A stretch of 64,000 nt of DNA. Source: Paraburkholderia hayleyella (GTDB taxonomy: Bacteria; Pseudomonadota; Gammaproteobacteria; Burkholderiales; Burkholderiaceae). Numbering within the stretch: position 1 is the first letter of the stretch; every line of letters starts with the position of its first letter. Shown here piece after piece: positions 16,215-25,538 of this stretch. A model generated the notes under the pieces. It made no database searches. It was given only the letters and a program-made list of their open reading frames with translations, and was not told the DNA's origin. The position numbers and the translations under genes are program-made. The DNA lies in contig NZ_QPES01000001.1 in NCBI RefSeq assembly GCF_009455685.1, forward strand, positions 1,488,001-1,552,000. The letters are read 5' to 3'.

Positions 16215-17009
16215 ATGATTTCACCCGTGACGCTGGCTGCCGTGCTGACGGTGCTGTTTGCCGTGGCGATGCCTTCGGCCCGCGCCGAGGTGTACGCCTG
16301 CATCGCGGGCGACGGCACGCGCTACATGTCGAACCGCCAGAACGACGACTGCTATGCGCTGGTGGTGGGCGCTGGCGCCGGGCAGGCCAGCGCGCGGCCG
16401 GCCGTGCGCGGCGCGAAGCTGACGTCTAGCCGTGCGCCCCGCGTGAGCCCGGTGACGTTGAACCTGCGCGCCGCCAATGCCGCCACCAATGCCATCAATG
16501 CCGTGAAACCCTTGCGCCCCCCCAGCCCCTTGCCGAACGTGCGCACTACCTGGCAGCGCGCCTCGGCCTATGGCGCACTGATTGCCGAGGCGGCCCAAGC
16601 CTACGGTGTCGATCCTTATTTGCTGACCGCTGTGATTTCGGTGGAATCCGGCTTTAACCCGCTCGCCGTCTCGCCCAAGGGCGCGGTCGGGCTGATGCAG
16701 CTGATTCCGGCCACCGGCATGCGCTATGGCGTGGCGGGCGACAACGGTGGCAGCGTGGCGCAAAAGCTCGCCGACCCCGCCGCCAATATCCAGGCGGGCG
16801 CGCGTTATCTAAGCGACTTGCTGCGGCGCTACCCCGGCAATCTGAAACTGGTGCTGGCCGCCTATAACGCGGGCGAAGGCGCCGTGCAGAAATACAACGA
16901 ACAAATCCCGCCTTATGAAGAAACCCGCGCGTATGTCGTGCGAGTGCTGGGCCATTACCAGCAACTCGTGGATCTCCCTCAAGGCAGTGGGCGTCATGAG
17001 ATTCAGTGA
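16215..17009 (+). CDS. secreted lytic transglycosylase, IpgF/VirB1-like
   Basis: 264 aa from the ATG at 16215 (AGGAAG ribosome site). A signal peptide (VTLAAVLTVLFAVAMPSARA) is followed by a DUF4124-like cysteine segment (EVYACIAGDGTRYMS), a Pro/Ala linker, and an SLT domain from ~130. The catalytic Glu lies in TAVISVESGFNPLAVS, followed by GAVGLMQLIPATG and LVLAAYNAGEGAVQKY. Such enzymes cut peptidoglycan locally so that a secretion machine can cross the wall. With T3SS genes on one side and T6SS on the other, it could serve either. The downstream serine hydrolase gene starts 14 nt before its stop. Confidence 0.82.
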   Translation: MISPVTLAAVLTVLFAVAMPSARAEVYACIAGDGTRYMSNRQNDDCYALVVGAGAGQASARPAVRGAKLTSSRAPRVSPVTLNLRAANAATNAINAVKPLRPPSPLPNVRTTWQRASAYGALIAEAAQAYGVDPYLLTAVISVESGFNPLAVSPKGAVGLMQLIPATGMRYGVAGDNGGSVAQKLADPAANIQAGARYLSDLLRRYPGNLKLVLAAYNAGEGAVQKYNEQIPPYEETRAYVVRVLGHYQQLVDLPQGSGRHEIQ

Positions 17010-18417
17010 AACGGCGTCACTCGTGCGGGGACGGCTAGCCGCGTGGGCCGCGACATGGAAGACCGCGCGCGAGGTCCGTCGTGCCACGCAGGCGAGCCCT
17101 GGGCTGCTGGTACTCGTGCTGGTGTTGTTGTGGCTCGGCTGCGTGACAGCGGTGCTGGCCCAGCCGGTGGGCACGCTGATTCCGGGGCAGACCTGGCAGG
17201 ATGCGGCGGATGGCCCGGCTGATCCCGGTGCTGAAGTCGAGCGCCTGGTGCAGCACGCCGCCCGCACGACGCCGCTGGCTTCGGTGGCGGTGGCGGTGCT
17301 GCGCCACGGCCAGATCATCAAGCGCTACGCCATCGGCATGGCCAATATCGAACGCGCGCAGCCCGCGACGCTGGATACGGTTTACCGCATTGATTCGCTG
17401 ACCAAGCAGTTCACCGCCGCCGCGACGATGGTGCTGTCCCAGCGTGGCGTGATTGATCTCGACGCGCCGCTCAGCCGTTATCTGCCGGACGCACCCGAAA
17501 ACTGGCGCGACGTGCGCATCGTTCATCTGCTGAATCACACGTCGGGTTTTCCGCACGACAGCCCGGAGCGTTTTCCGCCGATTGGCGTGCAAAACTGCGG
17601 CGAGGTTGAGCGCTCGCTACGCCCGCTTTACGCCATGCGCGTGCCCGAGGGCTTCAGGCCCGGTGACGCGTTTCATTACAGCAATGCGGGTTACGCCGTG
17701 CTCACCGCCGTGCTGCGCCGGGTGACGGGGCGCTGCTATGCCGAGCTGCTCGACGGCCTGCTATTCAAGCCCGCAGGCCTGAGGCACACCTCGCTCGACA
17801 TGCTGCAGTACGCCGACCCCAATCTGGCCATCGGTTATCAGCGCGATGCGTTCGACATGGGCTGGCGCCGTGTGCCGCAATTGCCGTCGGCGATGGGGGC
17901 GGGCGCGATCAAAACCACGCTGGGCGATCTGGCCGCCTGGGAGCGTGCGCTCGAAGGCAACACGATCCTCAGCGAACAGAGCAAGCAGCGCATGTGGTCG
18001 CGCACCCGGCTCAACAACGGACGCTTCTCGGCATATGGCTTGGGCTGGTTCATCTACATGACCGGCGACGGCGTGCGGATCAATCATGACGGCGTCGGCT
18101 GGGGCTACAACTCGGCCTTCTATCGCTATCCGCAGGCGGGCTACACGGTGCTGGTGCTGAGCAACACCAGCGCCCGCGATTCGGTGGCCGATCGCCTCGC
18201 CGGACAGATTGCCCTGGCCTACGAGCCCAGGCTCGCCTTGCGCAAGAAACCACCGAAACAAGCCACGTCCGCACTCGGCTCGCCCTTCGCCCGTCAGGAG
18301 GGCGAACGCGATGACCCGGGCGGGGCAGGACGCGGTTTAGGCGCTGAGCGCGCTGAAAACGACGAAGCGGATGTTGCGGCAGGCGGTGATCTCGGCACCG
18401 GAAACAAAAATGATTGA
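16996..18417 (+). CDS. beta-lactamase-fold serine hydrolase (class C/EstB-like), copy 1
   Basis: 473 aa from the ATG at 16996, which overlaps the end of the transglycosylase gene. A hydrophobic N-terminal segment (LLVLVLVLLWLGCVTAVLAQ) suggests export or an uncleaved anchor. The active-site motifs are intact: Ser134-Leu-Thr-Lys137 (RIDSLTKQFTAA), Tyr-Ser-Asn (FHYSNAGYAVL) and His-Asp-Gly (INHDGVGWGYNS). This family includes esterases, D-aminopeptidases and penicillin-recognising enzymes, so the substrate is open. Co-transcription with a lytic transglycosylase hints at cell-wall substrates. Two paralogs sit at 46594-47877 and 48298-49611. The C-terminal ~50 residues are a hydrophilic Gly/Asp/Glu-rich tail. 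Confidence 0.8.
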   Translation: MRFSETASLVRGRLAAWAATWKTAREVRRATQASPGLLVLVLVLLWLGCVTAVLAQPVGTLIPGQTWQDAADGPADPGAEVERLVQHAARTTPLASVAVAVLRHGQIIKRYAIGMANIERAQPATLDTVYRIDSLTKQFTAAATMVLSQRGVIDLDAPLSRYLPDAPENWRDVRIVHLLNHTSGFPHDSPERFPPIGVQNCGEVERSLRPLYAMRVPEGFRPGDAFHYSNAGYAVLTAVLRRVTGRCYAELLDGLLFKPAGLRHTSLDMLQYADPNLAIGYQRDAFDMGWRRVPQLPSAMGAGAIKTTLGDLAAWERALEGNTILSEQSKQRMWSRTRLNNGRFSAYGLGWFIYMTGDGVRINHDGVGWGYNSAFYRYPQAGYTVLVLSNTSARDSVADRLAGQIALAYEPRLALRKKPPKQATSALGSPFARQEGERDDPGGAGRGLGAERAENDEADVAAGGDLGTGNKND

Positions 18418-18426
18418 TGCCGCGCG

Positions 18427-18451
18427 TGAACCTTTTCCGCTGATTTGTTAC
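18427..18451 (+). promoter_or_regulatory. hrp-box-like ECF promoter in front of the T6SS operon
   Basis: Plus strand: -35 TGAACC (18427-18432, one mismatch to GGAACC), exactly 14 nt, -10 GTTAC (18447-18451) followed by TCA. It is the only such motif between the hydrolase stop (18417) and tssA. The -10 lies in the loop and right arm of an inverted repeat CCGCTGA/TCAGCGG (18437-18443 / 18452-18458), a possible operator. Confidence 0.6.
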
Positions 18452-18599
18452 TCAGCGGGAAATTAATGATGCGTGGGGATGCCGTGGTCTGGGTTCGGCG
18501 CTCGACGCGGGCATTTTTACCGACTGTTTTGGGGTGGCCCGGAGCCGTTTGAAGCATTGGAACTCGTTACAGCGCGTGTGAAGCGGTTGTTTTCAGCGC

Positions 18600-18690
18600 G
18601 CAGCGCGCAGTGCGAACAACGAACAACGAACGGCGAACGGCGAACGGCAAGAGGCAAGAGCAGGCAGGCAAGCAGGCAAGCACAGGCGGT
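18600..18690. repeat. short degenerate tandem repeats before tssA
   Basis: Overlapping short units (GAACAAC, GGCGAAC, GGCAAGA, AGGCAGGCA) run through the DNA just before the chosen tssA start. They read in frame with tssA from 18610, so the real translation start is uncertain. Confidence 0.55.
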
Positions 18691-18693
18691 CAC

Positions 18694-20493
18694 ATGCAGC
18701 AACAGGCGGATGATGGAGTGCAGGACACAGCGTGGCCCCAGACAGCGGGCGGCACGCCGCTTTCTGCCGCGCTCATCGCGGCGTACAGCCGTGACTGCGA
18801 GCCCTTCGCCCAGGCCGAAGCGGAGATCGAGTTGCTCGTCGCTGTGAGCGCGAGCCGCTCGACCGACTGGGGCCTGGTCGCCCGTGCCACGACCCAGGTG
18901 CTGACGCAGCAGGGCAAGGATTTATCAGCGGCGGTCTGGCTGAGCGTCGCGCTGTTGCGCACCACGGGCCTGACGGGCCTGGCCGAAGGCGTGCGTGGCT
19001 TGCGGCAGATGGTCAGCGCTTACTGGGACGTGATGACGCCGCCCGTGAACCGGGTGCGCGCCCGTGACAACCAGATGCAATGGCTGCTCGACCAGCTCGA
19101 AGCCTGCCTTGCCCCCGGGGCTCAGCAAACGGCCTGGCAGCCGCTCGAGGCGGCGTTGCACGAGGCGCTGCTGGCCGACTGGGATGCGCTCGAAGTGTTC
19201 TGGAGCGGACATCACAGCGATGGCCCCGCGCTTTTCGCCGCGCGTCGGCTGTTGCAGAACCTGCCGGTGCAGGAGGCGCCTGATGCAGCCGTGCCTGCCG
19301 AGGGCAGCGCGGCTGCCACGTCCAATGCCGAGACTGATACCGATCCCGGCTCCAGTCTCGAACCCGCTAGCCGTACCGATGCGGCCACTGCGTCATCGGC
19401 AACGGCAACGGTCTCTTCAACGGTCTCTTCCTCTTCACTCGCTTCTTCGGGCCCGGCGGCCTCCGCTTTGCCTGCGGCGTTTTCCGCCGCGCCGCTGGCG
19501 AGCAGCATGACAGGCCATGCCGAGGAAGCCCGCCAGGCCATCGAGGCCGCACTGGGTGGCTGGTCCGCTTATCTGCTGGCCTGCCAGCAGGCCGCGCCCG
19601 ATGCCGCTTTTGCCTATCGCCTGAATCGCGTCTGCGCCTGGGCCCTGATCGACACCGTGCCCGCGACCACGACCCCCGAAGCTGGGTTGACACGTGTACC
19701 GGCTCCGCCCGATGCCGTGCGCAGCGTCCTCGACACCCTCCTGGCTGGCGGCGATGCCGCCGCGCTGGTCGAATTCAGCGAAAGCCGCCTCGCGCAATTT
19801 CCTTTCTGGCTCGACTTGTGCCGCTACAGCCATGAGGCGCTGCTGCGTCTGGGCGCGACCCAGGCCGCCGAAGCCGTGGCGCAGGACACACGGGCTTTCG
19901 CCGCGCGCTTGTCTGGTTTGCTGGGCTTGCAATTCGCCGATGGCCAGCCGTTTGCCGATACCACGACCCAGCGCTGGCTTGCCGCGGGGCGCACCGCGCC
20001 GCGGACGGCCTTGACGGCGCTTGCGCGCAGCCCGCTTCCTGACAACGCCAGCGGCCCCGATAGCCTCGACGCCCTCACGCAAAGCGCGTACGCCACCGCT
20101 GCCAGCGGCCAGTTAGGCGAAGCGCTCAGCGCGCTGGAGGGCTACGCCCAGGCACAAACCTCGGGCCGCGAACGCTTTCGCACGCGCCTCGTGCAGTGCG
20201 AATTGCTCGGCGAACACGCACAGCACGAGGCCCTGAGCTGCTTCGCCGCGCCGCTCGTGGCGCAGATCGAAGCGCAGGGGCTCGCGCACTGGGAACCTGA
20301 ATTAACACGCCGCGCGCTGGTGCTTGCCGCCCGTGCCAGCAATACGGCAAGTACGGCACATGCAGCACATGTAGCGGGCCTGGCGGACACGTCACGACGC
20401 CCGCCGCAGATTGAGCAGGACCGTTGGGTGGCGCAACTGGCGTCGGTCGATCTGGCCTGCGCCTGGCATCTGATATTCAACGCCGATGTTTGA
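18694..20493 (+). CDS. tssA: TssA, T6SS baseplate/sheath cap protein
   Basis: 599 aa from the ATG at 18694; an upstream ATG at 18610 would add 28 residues coded by simple repeats. The N-terminal ImpA_N domain is recognisable (FAQAEAEIELLVAVSASRST, then LRQMVSAYWDVMTPP). A Ser/Ala/Thr-rich linker (about 215-290) follows, and a helical C-terminal part ends in WVAQLASVDLACAWHL. TssA docks on the membrane complex and primes sheath/tube polymerisation. First gene of the T6SS operon, 243 nt downstream of the hrp-box-like promoter and 22 nt before tssB. Confidence 0.85.
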   Translation: MQQQADDGVQDTAWPQTAGGTPLSAALIAAYSRDCEPFAQAEAEIELLVAVSASRSTDWGLVARATTQVLTQQGKDLSAAVWLSVALLRTTGLTGLAEGVRGLRQMVSAYWDVMTPPVNRVRARDNQMQWLLDQLEACLAPGAQQTAWQPLEAALHEALLADWDALEVFWSGHHSDGPALFAARRLLQNLPVQEAPDAAVPAEGSAAATSNAETDTDPGSSLEPASRTDAATASSATATVSSTVSSSSLASSGPAASALPAAFSAAPLASSMTGHAEEARQAIEAALGGWSAYLLACQQAAPDAAFAYRLNRVCAWALIDTVPATTTPEAGLTRVPAPPDAVRSVLDTLLAGGDAAALVEFSESRLAQFPFWLDLCRYSHEALLRLGATQAAEAVAQDTRAFAARLSGLLGLQFADGQPFADTTTQRWLAAGRTAPRTALTALARSPLPDNASGPDSLDALTQSAYATAASGQLGEALSALEGYAQAQTSGRERFRTRLVQCELLGEHAQHEALSCFAAPLVAQIEAQGLAHWEPELTRRALVLAARASNTASTAHAAHVAGLADTSRRPPQIEQDRWVAQLASVDLACAWHLIFNADV

Positions 20494-20515
20494 TCGGCCA
20501 CTGTAGGGGGAAGAA

Positions 20516-21058
20516 ATGGCAGATGACGGATCAGTCGCTCCAAAAGAGCGCGTCAATATCGTCTACAAGAGCGAGACAGGTGGGGCCAAGGAAGACGTCG
20601 AACTGCCGCTCAAGCAGCTCGTGCTGGGCGACTTCACCTTGCGCGAGGACAGCACGCCGCTCGATCAGCGCAAGACGGTCTCGGTTGACAAAAACAACTT
20701 CAACGAAGTGCTGCGCGGCCAGGGCCTGACGCTCGATGTCGCCGTGCCGAACCGCCTCGCGGGCACGCCTGAGCCAGGCGCGGAAGAAGAACTGCTGAAC
20801 GTGCATCTGGCGTTCGACAACATCCGCGATTTCGAGCCCGACGCCATCGTCGAGCAAGTGCCCGAGTTGCAGCAACTGGTGTTGCTGCGCGAGGCGCTCA
20901 AGGCGCTCAAGGGGCCGCTGGGCAACCTGCCGGAGTTTCGCCGGCGCTTGCAGGATCTGGTGAAAGACGAGGGGACGCGCACGCGTTTGCTGGCCGAACT
21001 GGGCGCGAGCCATGAAGGCGATGGCAAGGACAGCAGCAACGAGGAGGACAAGCCATGA
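20516..21058 (+). CDS. tssB: TssB, T6SS contractile sheath small subunit
   Basis: 180 aa, the standard TssB/VipA length. Family features are RVNIVYKSETGGAKEDVELP near the start, FTLREDSTPLDQRKTVSVDK, and LNVHLAFDNIRDFEPDAIVE. It pairs with TssC to form the contractile sheath around the Hcp tube. It is preceded by a GGGGGAAG ribosome site and its stop overlaps the tssC start by 4 nt. Confidence 0.96.
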   Translation: MADDGSVAPKERVNIVYKSETGGAKEDVELPLKQLVLGDFTLREDSTPLDQRKTVSVDKNNFNEVLRGQGLTLDVAVPNRLAGTPEPGAEEELLNVHLAFDNIRDFEPDAIVEQVPELQQLVLLREALKALKGPLGNLPEFRRRLQDLVKDEGTRTRLLAELGASHEGDGKDSSNEEDKP

Positions 21059-22548
21059 GCGATGAACAACAACAGAAAGTAGCCGGGGGGGCCGCACCGT
21101 CGTCCGAAGCGCAGCCGGGCTCGCTGCTGGACGAGCTGATCGAAGTCACACGCGTGAAGCCCGGCGACGACGCCTATGGCGTGACGCGGCGTGGTCTCGA
21201 GGCCTTTGTCGCGGAGTTGCTGGAGCCTGCGCGCAGCAATGAAAAAGTCAGCCAGTTGATGATCGATGACATGATCGTCGCGCTGGACCGCAAGCTGTGC
21301 CGCCAGGTGGATGCGATCCTGCATCACCCTGACGTGCAGAAGATGGAGTCGTCCTGGCGTTCGCTGAAGTTTCTCGTGGATCGCACCGATTTCCGCGAAA
21401 ACAACAAGATCGAAATCCTGAACGTGTCGAAAGACGCGCTGCTGCAGGACTTCGAAGATGCGCCCGACGTCACGCGCTCAGCGCTCTACAAGGCGGTGTA
21501 CACCACCGAGTTCGGCCAGTTCGGCGGCCAGCCGATTGCCGCGATCATCGGCAATTACGAATTCGGCCCTGGCGGCCAGGATATCAAGCTGCTGCAATCC
21601 ATTGCCAGTGTTTCGGCGATGGCGCATGCGCCGTTCATCTCGGCGGCAGGCCCGGCGTTTTTCGGCGTCGAATCCTTCTCCGAGCTGCCGAACCTGAAAG
21701 ACCTGAGCGCGGTGTTCGAAATGCCGCAGTTCACCAAATGGAACGCCTTTCGCCAAAGCGAGGACGCGCGTTTCGTCGGCCTCACCGTGCCGCATTTTTT
21801 GCTGCGCGTGCCCTACGGCGAAACCACGGTGCCGGCGAAAAAGTTTCAGTACGAAGAAGACGTCTCGGATAACAACTCGCGCTTTTTGTGGGGCAATGCC
21901 GCGTTTGCCTTCGCCAGCCGCCTGTCGGACAGCTTCGCCAAGTACCGCTGGTGCGCCAACATCATCGGGCCGCAAGGCGGCGGTACGGTGGGCGATCTGC
22001 CGATCTACAACTACGAGGCCATGGGCGAGACCCAGACCAAGATTCCGACCGAAGTCCTGGTGTCGGAGCGCCGCGAGTTCGAGCTGGCCGAGCAGGGGTT
22101 TATTGCGCTGACGATGCGCAAGAACACCGACAACGCCGCGTTTTTCTCCGCCAACTCGTGCCAGAAGCCAAAGTTTTTCGGCAAGACCGCCGAGGGCCGC
22201 GAAGCCGAAACCAACTTCAAGCTGGGCACGCAACTGCCGTACATCTTCATCGTTAGCCGCCTCGCGCACTACATCAAGGTGATCCAGCGCGAAAACATCG
22301 GGACGTGGAAAGAGCGCGGCGATCTTGAAACCGAGCTGAACAACTGGATTCGCCAGTACGTGGCGGACATGGACGATGCCACCTCCGGTGTGCGCGGCCG
22401 CCGTCCGCTGCGTCAGGCGGAAATTGCTGTCTCGGACGTCGAAGGCGATCCGGGCTGGTATCGCGTGAACATGAAGGTGCGGCCGCATTTCAAATACATG
22501 GGCGCATCGTTCACGTTGTCGCTGGTGGGCAAGCTCGACAAGGCTTGA
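21055..22548 (+). CDS. tssC: TssC, T6SS contractile sheath large subunit
   Basis: 497 aa, normal for TssC/VipB. Hallmarks are VDAILHHPDVQKMESSWRSL, FGGQPIAAIIGNYEFG, and the C-terminal GWYRVNMKVRPHFKYMGASF before the ending SLVGKLDKA. With TssB it forms the sheath whose contraction drives the tube outward; ClpV later disassembles it. The sequence is full length with no visible defect. Confidence 0.97.
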   Translation: MSDEQQQKVAGGAAPSSEAQPGSLLDELIEVTRVKPGDDAYGVTRRGLEAFVAELLEPARSNEKVSQLMIDDMIVALDRKLCRQVDAILHHPDVQKMESSWRSLKFLVDRTDFRENNKIEILNVSKDALLQDFEDAPDVTRSALYKAVYTTEFGQFGGQPIAAIIGNYEFGPGGQDIKLLQSIASVSAMAHAPFISAAGPAFFGVESFSELPNLKDLSAVFEMPQFTKWNAFRQSEDARFVGLTVPHFLLRVPYGETTVPAKKFQYEEDVSDNNSRFLWGNAAFAFASRLSDSFAKYRWCANIIGPQGGGTVGDLPIYNYEAMGETQTKIPTEVLVSERREFELAEQGFIALTMRKNTDNAAFFSANSCQKPKFFGKTAEGREAETNFKLGTQLPYIFIVSRLAHYIKVIQRENIGTWKERGDLETELNNWIRQYVADMDDATSGVRGRRPLRQAEIAVSDVEGDPGWYRVNMKVRPHFKYMGASFTLSLVGKLDKA

Positions 22549-22644
22549 TTTGCCAGATTTGAGGAAAGAAGGGTTACGTATCGGTCGGACATGCATTAAC
22601 CCTGTTGTCGCCGTAGCACTCACATTTATTGCTGGAGATTTGTT

Positions 22645-23130
22645 ATGCCAATGCCTTGTTACCTCACGCTGGAAGGCCCGAACGGGAAAATCGACGGCTC
22701 TTGCGAAGTCGAACCCCATAAAGGCAAGATCGAAGTCCAGGCCGCTGAAATGGCCGTCGAGCTGCCGCGCAACCCGCAGACCGGTTTGCCCGCAGGCAAG
22801 CGCCAGCATCTGGGCTTGAGCATCACGAAGGTGATCGACAAATCATCGCCGAAGATTTTCCAGGCCCTGTGTTCCGGGCAGCAGATGAAAAGCGGCTTGC
22901 TCGAGTTTTACCGCACCAGCCCGCAAGGCAAGGAAGAGAAGTACTACACCATCAAGGTGTCGAATGCGGCGGTGGTGTCGGTGCGCGACTGGGTGCCCAA
23001 TTGCCTCGATCCGGAAAACAAGCAGATGGGCCATATGGAAACCGTCAGCCTGACCTACGAAAAAATCGTGGTGACCTGGGTCAAGGATGGCATCGAGGCC
23101 GAAGACGACTGGCTCAATCCGAAGGCCTAA
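22645..23130 (+). CDS. tssD: TssD (Hcp), T6SS inner tube protein
   Basis: 161 aa. It starts MPMPCYLTLEGPNGKIDGSC and carries the Hcp beta-barrel pattern (QHLGLSITKVIDKSSPKIFQ; YYTIKVSNAAVVSVRDWVPN; METVSLTYEKIVVTWVKDGI). Hexamers stack as the expelled tube and can carry small effectors. The upstream gap of 96 nt is the first in the operon after tssC and could hold an extra Hcp promoter, but no clear one is visible. Confidence 0.96.
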   Translation: MPMPCYLTLEGPNGKIDGSCEVEPHKGKIEVQAAEMAVELPRNPQTGLPAGKRQHLGLSITKVIDKSSPKIFQALCSGQQMKSGLLEFYRTSPQGKEEKYYTIKVSNAAVVSVRDWVPNCLDPENKQMGHMETVSLTYEKIVVTWVKDGIEAEDDWLNPKA

Positions 23131-23131
23131 A

Positions 23132-23173
23132 CGATGTAACCCCGTCGATGTAACCCCGTCGATGTAACCCCGT
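23132..23173 (+). repeat. three direct repeats of a 14-bp unit after hcp
   Basis: CGATGTAACCCCGT occurs three times head to tail (23132-23145, 23146-23159, 23160-23173), beginning 2 nt after the hcp stop in the hcp-tssE gap (23131-23353). It has no inverted symmetry, so it is not an obvious terminator. Function unknown. Confidence 0.9.
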
Positions 23174-23353
23174 GACGCCGCCAGGCCAGGCAATCCGGCG
23201 TGGCCGTGGCGTCCCGGCAGCATCGCTACAAGGGATGAGGCCTGGAACGCAAGCCGCATCCAGGCTTCGAGGCTTCGAAGCCGTGAGCCTCGAGTTCCAG
23301 GCCTCGCGTTTCAAGCTTCAAGCATCAAGCCTTACCCGGACACACGCCAAGCC

Positions 23354-23806
23354 ATGAGAGAGCAAAGATTGCTGGAGCGTATCGCGGCTTCGGAGGCGGC
23401 CTCGGAGAGCGCTCAGGAGCGCTCGCATTCGACCCGTTTCGACGTGCTGATGCAGTCGATCCTCGATCATCTGACACGCCTGCTCAATACGCGCCGTGGC
23501 AGTGTGCCCAGCGCGCCGGGCCTGGGCGTGCCGGATATCACCAACCTCGCCGGGTCGCTGGAAGCCGGCAGCCTGCAGCGCGCCGTGGATGACATGACGC
23601 AGTTGCTGCGTCGTTACGAGCCGCGTCTCAAGCAGCCGAAAGTGACCTACGTGGCCGATCTGGGCCACCGTCTTAGCCTGAGCTTTGCCATTGAAGGCAG
23701 CCTGAATATTGATTCGCAGGATGTGCCGGTCAGCGTGATGACCCAGGTGTCGCCGGAAGGCCGGGTGCAACTCAAGCGAGGCCATCGTGCTGAATACCTA
23801 CTTTGA
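23354..23806 (+). CDS. tssE: TssE, T6SS baseplate gp25-like protein
   Basis: 150 aa with the gp25/GPW signature: SILDHLTRLLNTRRGSVPSA, GVPDITNLAGSLEAGSLQRA, and YEPRLKQPKVTYVADL. TssE is the baseplate wedge component that starts sheath assembly. It overlaps tssF by 20 nt. The first ~30 residues are Ser/Glu/Ala-rich, and the ATG at 23354 is the only reasonable start. Confidence 0.93.
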   Translation: MREQRLLERIAASEAASESAQERSHSTRFDVLMQSILDHLTRLLNTRRGSVPSAPGLGVPDITNLAGSLEAGSLQRAVDDMTQLLRRYEPRLKQPKVTYVADLGHRLSLSFAIEGSLNIDSQDVPVSVMTQVSPEGRVQLKRGHRAEYLL

Positions 23807-25538
23807 ACAGGAACTGGGCCGCCTGCGCGGCCTGGCGAGCGAATTCGCCGCGCTGAACCCGGCGCTCGCGCCGCTGCTTGGCGCCGATGTCGCGCCGGAT
23901 CCGGATGTCGAACGCCTGCTCGAAGGCGTGGCGTTTCTCACCGGGCTGATGCGCCAGCGGCTCGATGACGAATTCCCCGAGTTTGTCCAGTCGCTCGCGC
24001 AGATGCTGTTTCCGCATTTTTTGCAGCCGTGGCCGTGCATGACGATCATGCAGTTCCAGCCTAAAGGCCCGCTGGGCGGCACGGTGCGCATTCCTGCCGG
24101 GGCCGAGGTGGCCTCGGTGCCGGTGGATGGCGTGCGCACGACGTTTCGCACTTCGTTTCCGGTGGCCGTCGAGCCGCTTTCGTTGCGCGCGGCGCGCTGG
24201 GAGGGCGAAGGTGCGCAGCGCAGCCTGCGTCTCGAGTTCGTCTTCGAGGGAATTGAGGCGAACGCCTGGCGCGCCCAGCGTGTGCGGCTCTATCTGGGCG
24301 ATGCGGTGGCGGATGCCTCGCGCTTGCTGTTGCTGATGATTCGCTATGTGCGCGAAATCCATCTCAGCGCGCCGGGCGGCGCGCTGACGGTGCTGCCGCC
24401 CTCGGCGATCAGCATGGCGGGGCTGAACCCCGATGCCACGCTGGTGCCACATAACGACAACACGCACCCCGCGCATGCGCTCTTGCGCGAGTATTTTGTC
24501 TTCCCTGAAAAATTCCTCTACCTCGATTTGAGCGGCTTCGAGCGCTGGAGCGAGCGCGGCACGAGCGGGGCGTTCAGCGTGCGCTTCGTGCTCAACGAAT
24601 GCCCCGACTGGGCCCCGGCGCTAGGCGAGACCAGCTTCCAGCTCAATACCACGCCCGCTGTGAACCTGTACGAAGCCCAGGCGCATCCCGTGAGCCTCGA
24701 TGAGCGCCAGGCGGAATATCCCGTGCAACTGCAGGAAAAAGACGGGCGCCGCGTCGGGCAGATTTTTTCGCTCGAACGGGTCAGCGGTTATGCCGCAGGC
24801 GAAGAGATCGACTATCTGCCCTTCGCCGCGTTTGCGGGCGGACCGAACACCTACCATTTGCGGCTGCGCGAATCGCCGCTGAAAGAAGGCGTCGACTGTT
24901 TCTTAAGCGTGGCCCACGCGCCGCAAACCGCCGGGCCCAGCACGTTGAGCGGCACCGCGCTTGCCGCGCACCCCACCCGCCCAACGCTGTCGATCGAAGC
25001 GCTCTGCACCCATGGCGCGCTGCCCGAGGTGCTGCGTCTGGGCGATATCTGCTTGCCCACCGACAACTCGCCGTCGCGCATGAGCTTTCATAACATCCGC
25101 CCGGTCACGTCCTACCGCTTGCCGGTGCTGGATGACCGCCTGCTCTGGCGCATGGTGTCGCATCTGAGCGCGAACCATTTGCGCCTGTCCAGCGTCAAGC
25201 AGTTGCGCCAGTTATTGAGCCTGCAACTGGCGGGGGCACGCGCAGGCGTGGCGGATGTCGCGCAACAGCGCCGCATCGACGCCATCGAGGCCTACACCGT
25301 GACCCCGGCGCAACGCCTGATGGGCGGCATCCCCGTGACCGGCTGCGAGATCGCGCTGGTGTGCCGCAGCGATGCCTTCGTCAACCTCGGCGGGCTGTTT
25401 CTGTTTGGCGCGATGCTCGACGAGTTCTTTGCCGGCATCGTTGGGCTGAACGCTTTTTCGATGCTATCGATTACCGATCCGGTTACCGGAGAAATACTGC
25501 AATGGCCAGCGAAGATCGGGCAGCAACAACTGCTCTGA
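23787..25538 (+). CDS. tssF: TssF, T6SS baseplate protein
   Basis: 583 aa, typical of TssF (VasA/ImpG). The start MLNTYFEQELGRLRGLASEF and the motif MLFPHFLQPWPCMTIMQFQP are hallmarks. Also present are PEKFLYLDLSGFERW and the C-terminal GGIPVTGCEIALVCRSDAFV. With TssG and TssK it forms baseplate wedges around the VgrG spike. The C-terminus overlaps the tssG start by 37 nt. Confidence 0.95.
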   Translation: MLNTYFEQELGRLRGLASEFAALNPALAPLLGADVAPDPDVERLLEGVAFLTGLMRQRLDDEFPEFVQSLAQMLFPHFLQPWPCMTIMQFQPKGPLGGTVRIPAGAEVASVPVDGVRTTFRTSFPVAVEPLSLRAARWEGEGAQRSLRLEFVFEGIEANAWRAQRVRLYLGDAVADASRLLLLMIRYVREIHLSAPGGALTVLPPSAISMAGLNPDATLVPHNDNTHPAHALLREYFVFPEKFLYLDLSGFERWSERGTSGAFSVRFVLNECPDWAPALGETSFQLNTTPAVNLYEAQAHPVSLDERQAEYPVQLQEKDGRRVGQIFSLERVSGYAAGEEIDYLPFAAFAGGPNTYHLRLRESPLKEGVDCFLSVAHAPQTAGPSTLSGTALAAHPTRPTLSIEALCTHGALPEVLRLGDICLPTDNSPSRMSFHNIRPVTSYRLPVLDDRLLWRMVSHLSANHLRLSSVKQLRQLLSLQLAGARAGVADVAQQRRIDAIEAYTVTPAQRLMGGIPVTGCEIALVCRSDAFVNLGGLFLFGAMLDEFFAGIVGLNAFSMLSITDPVTGEILQWPAKIGQQQLL

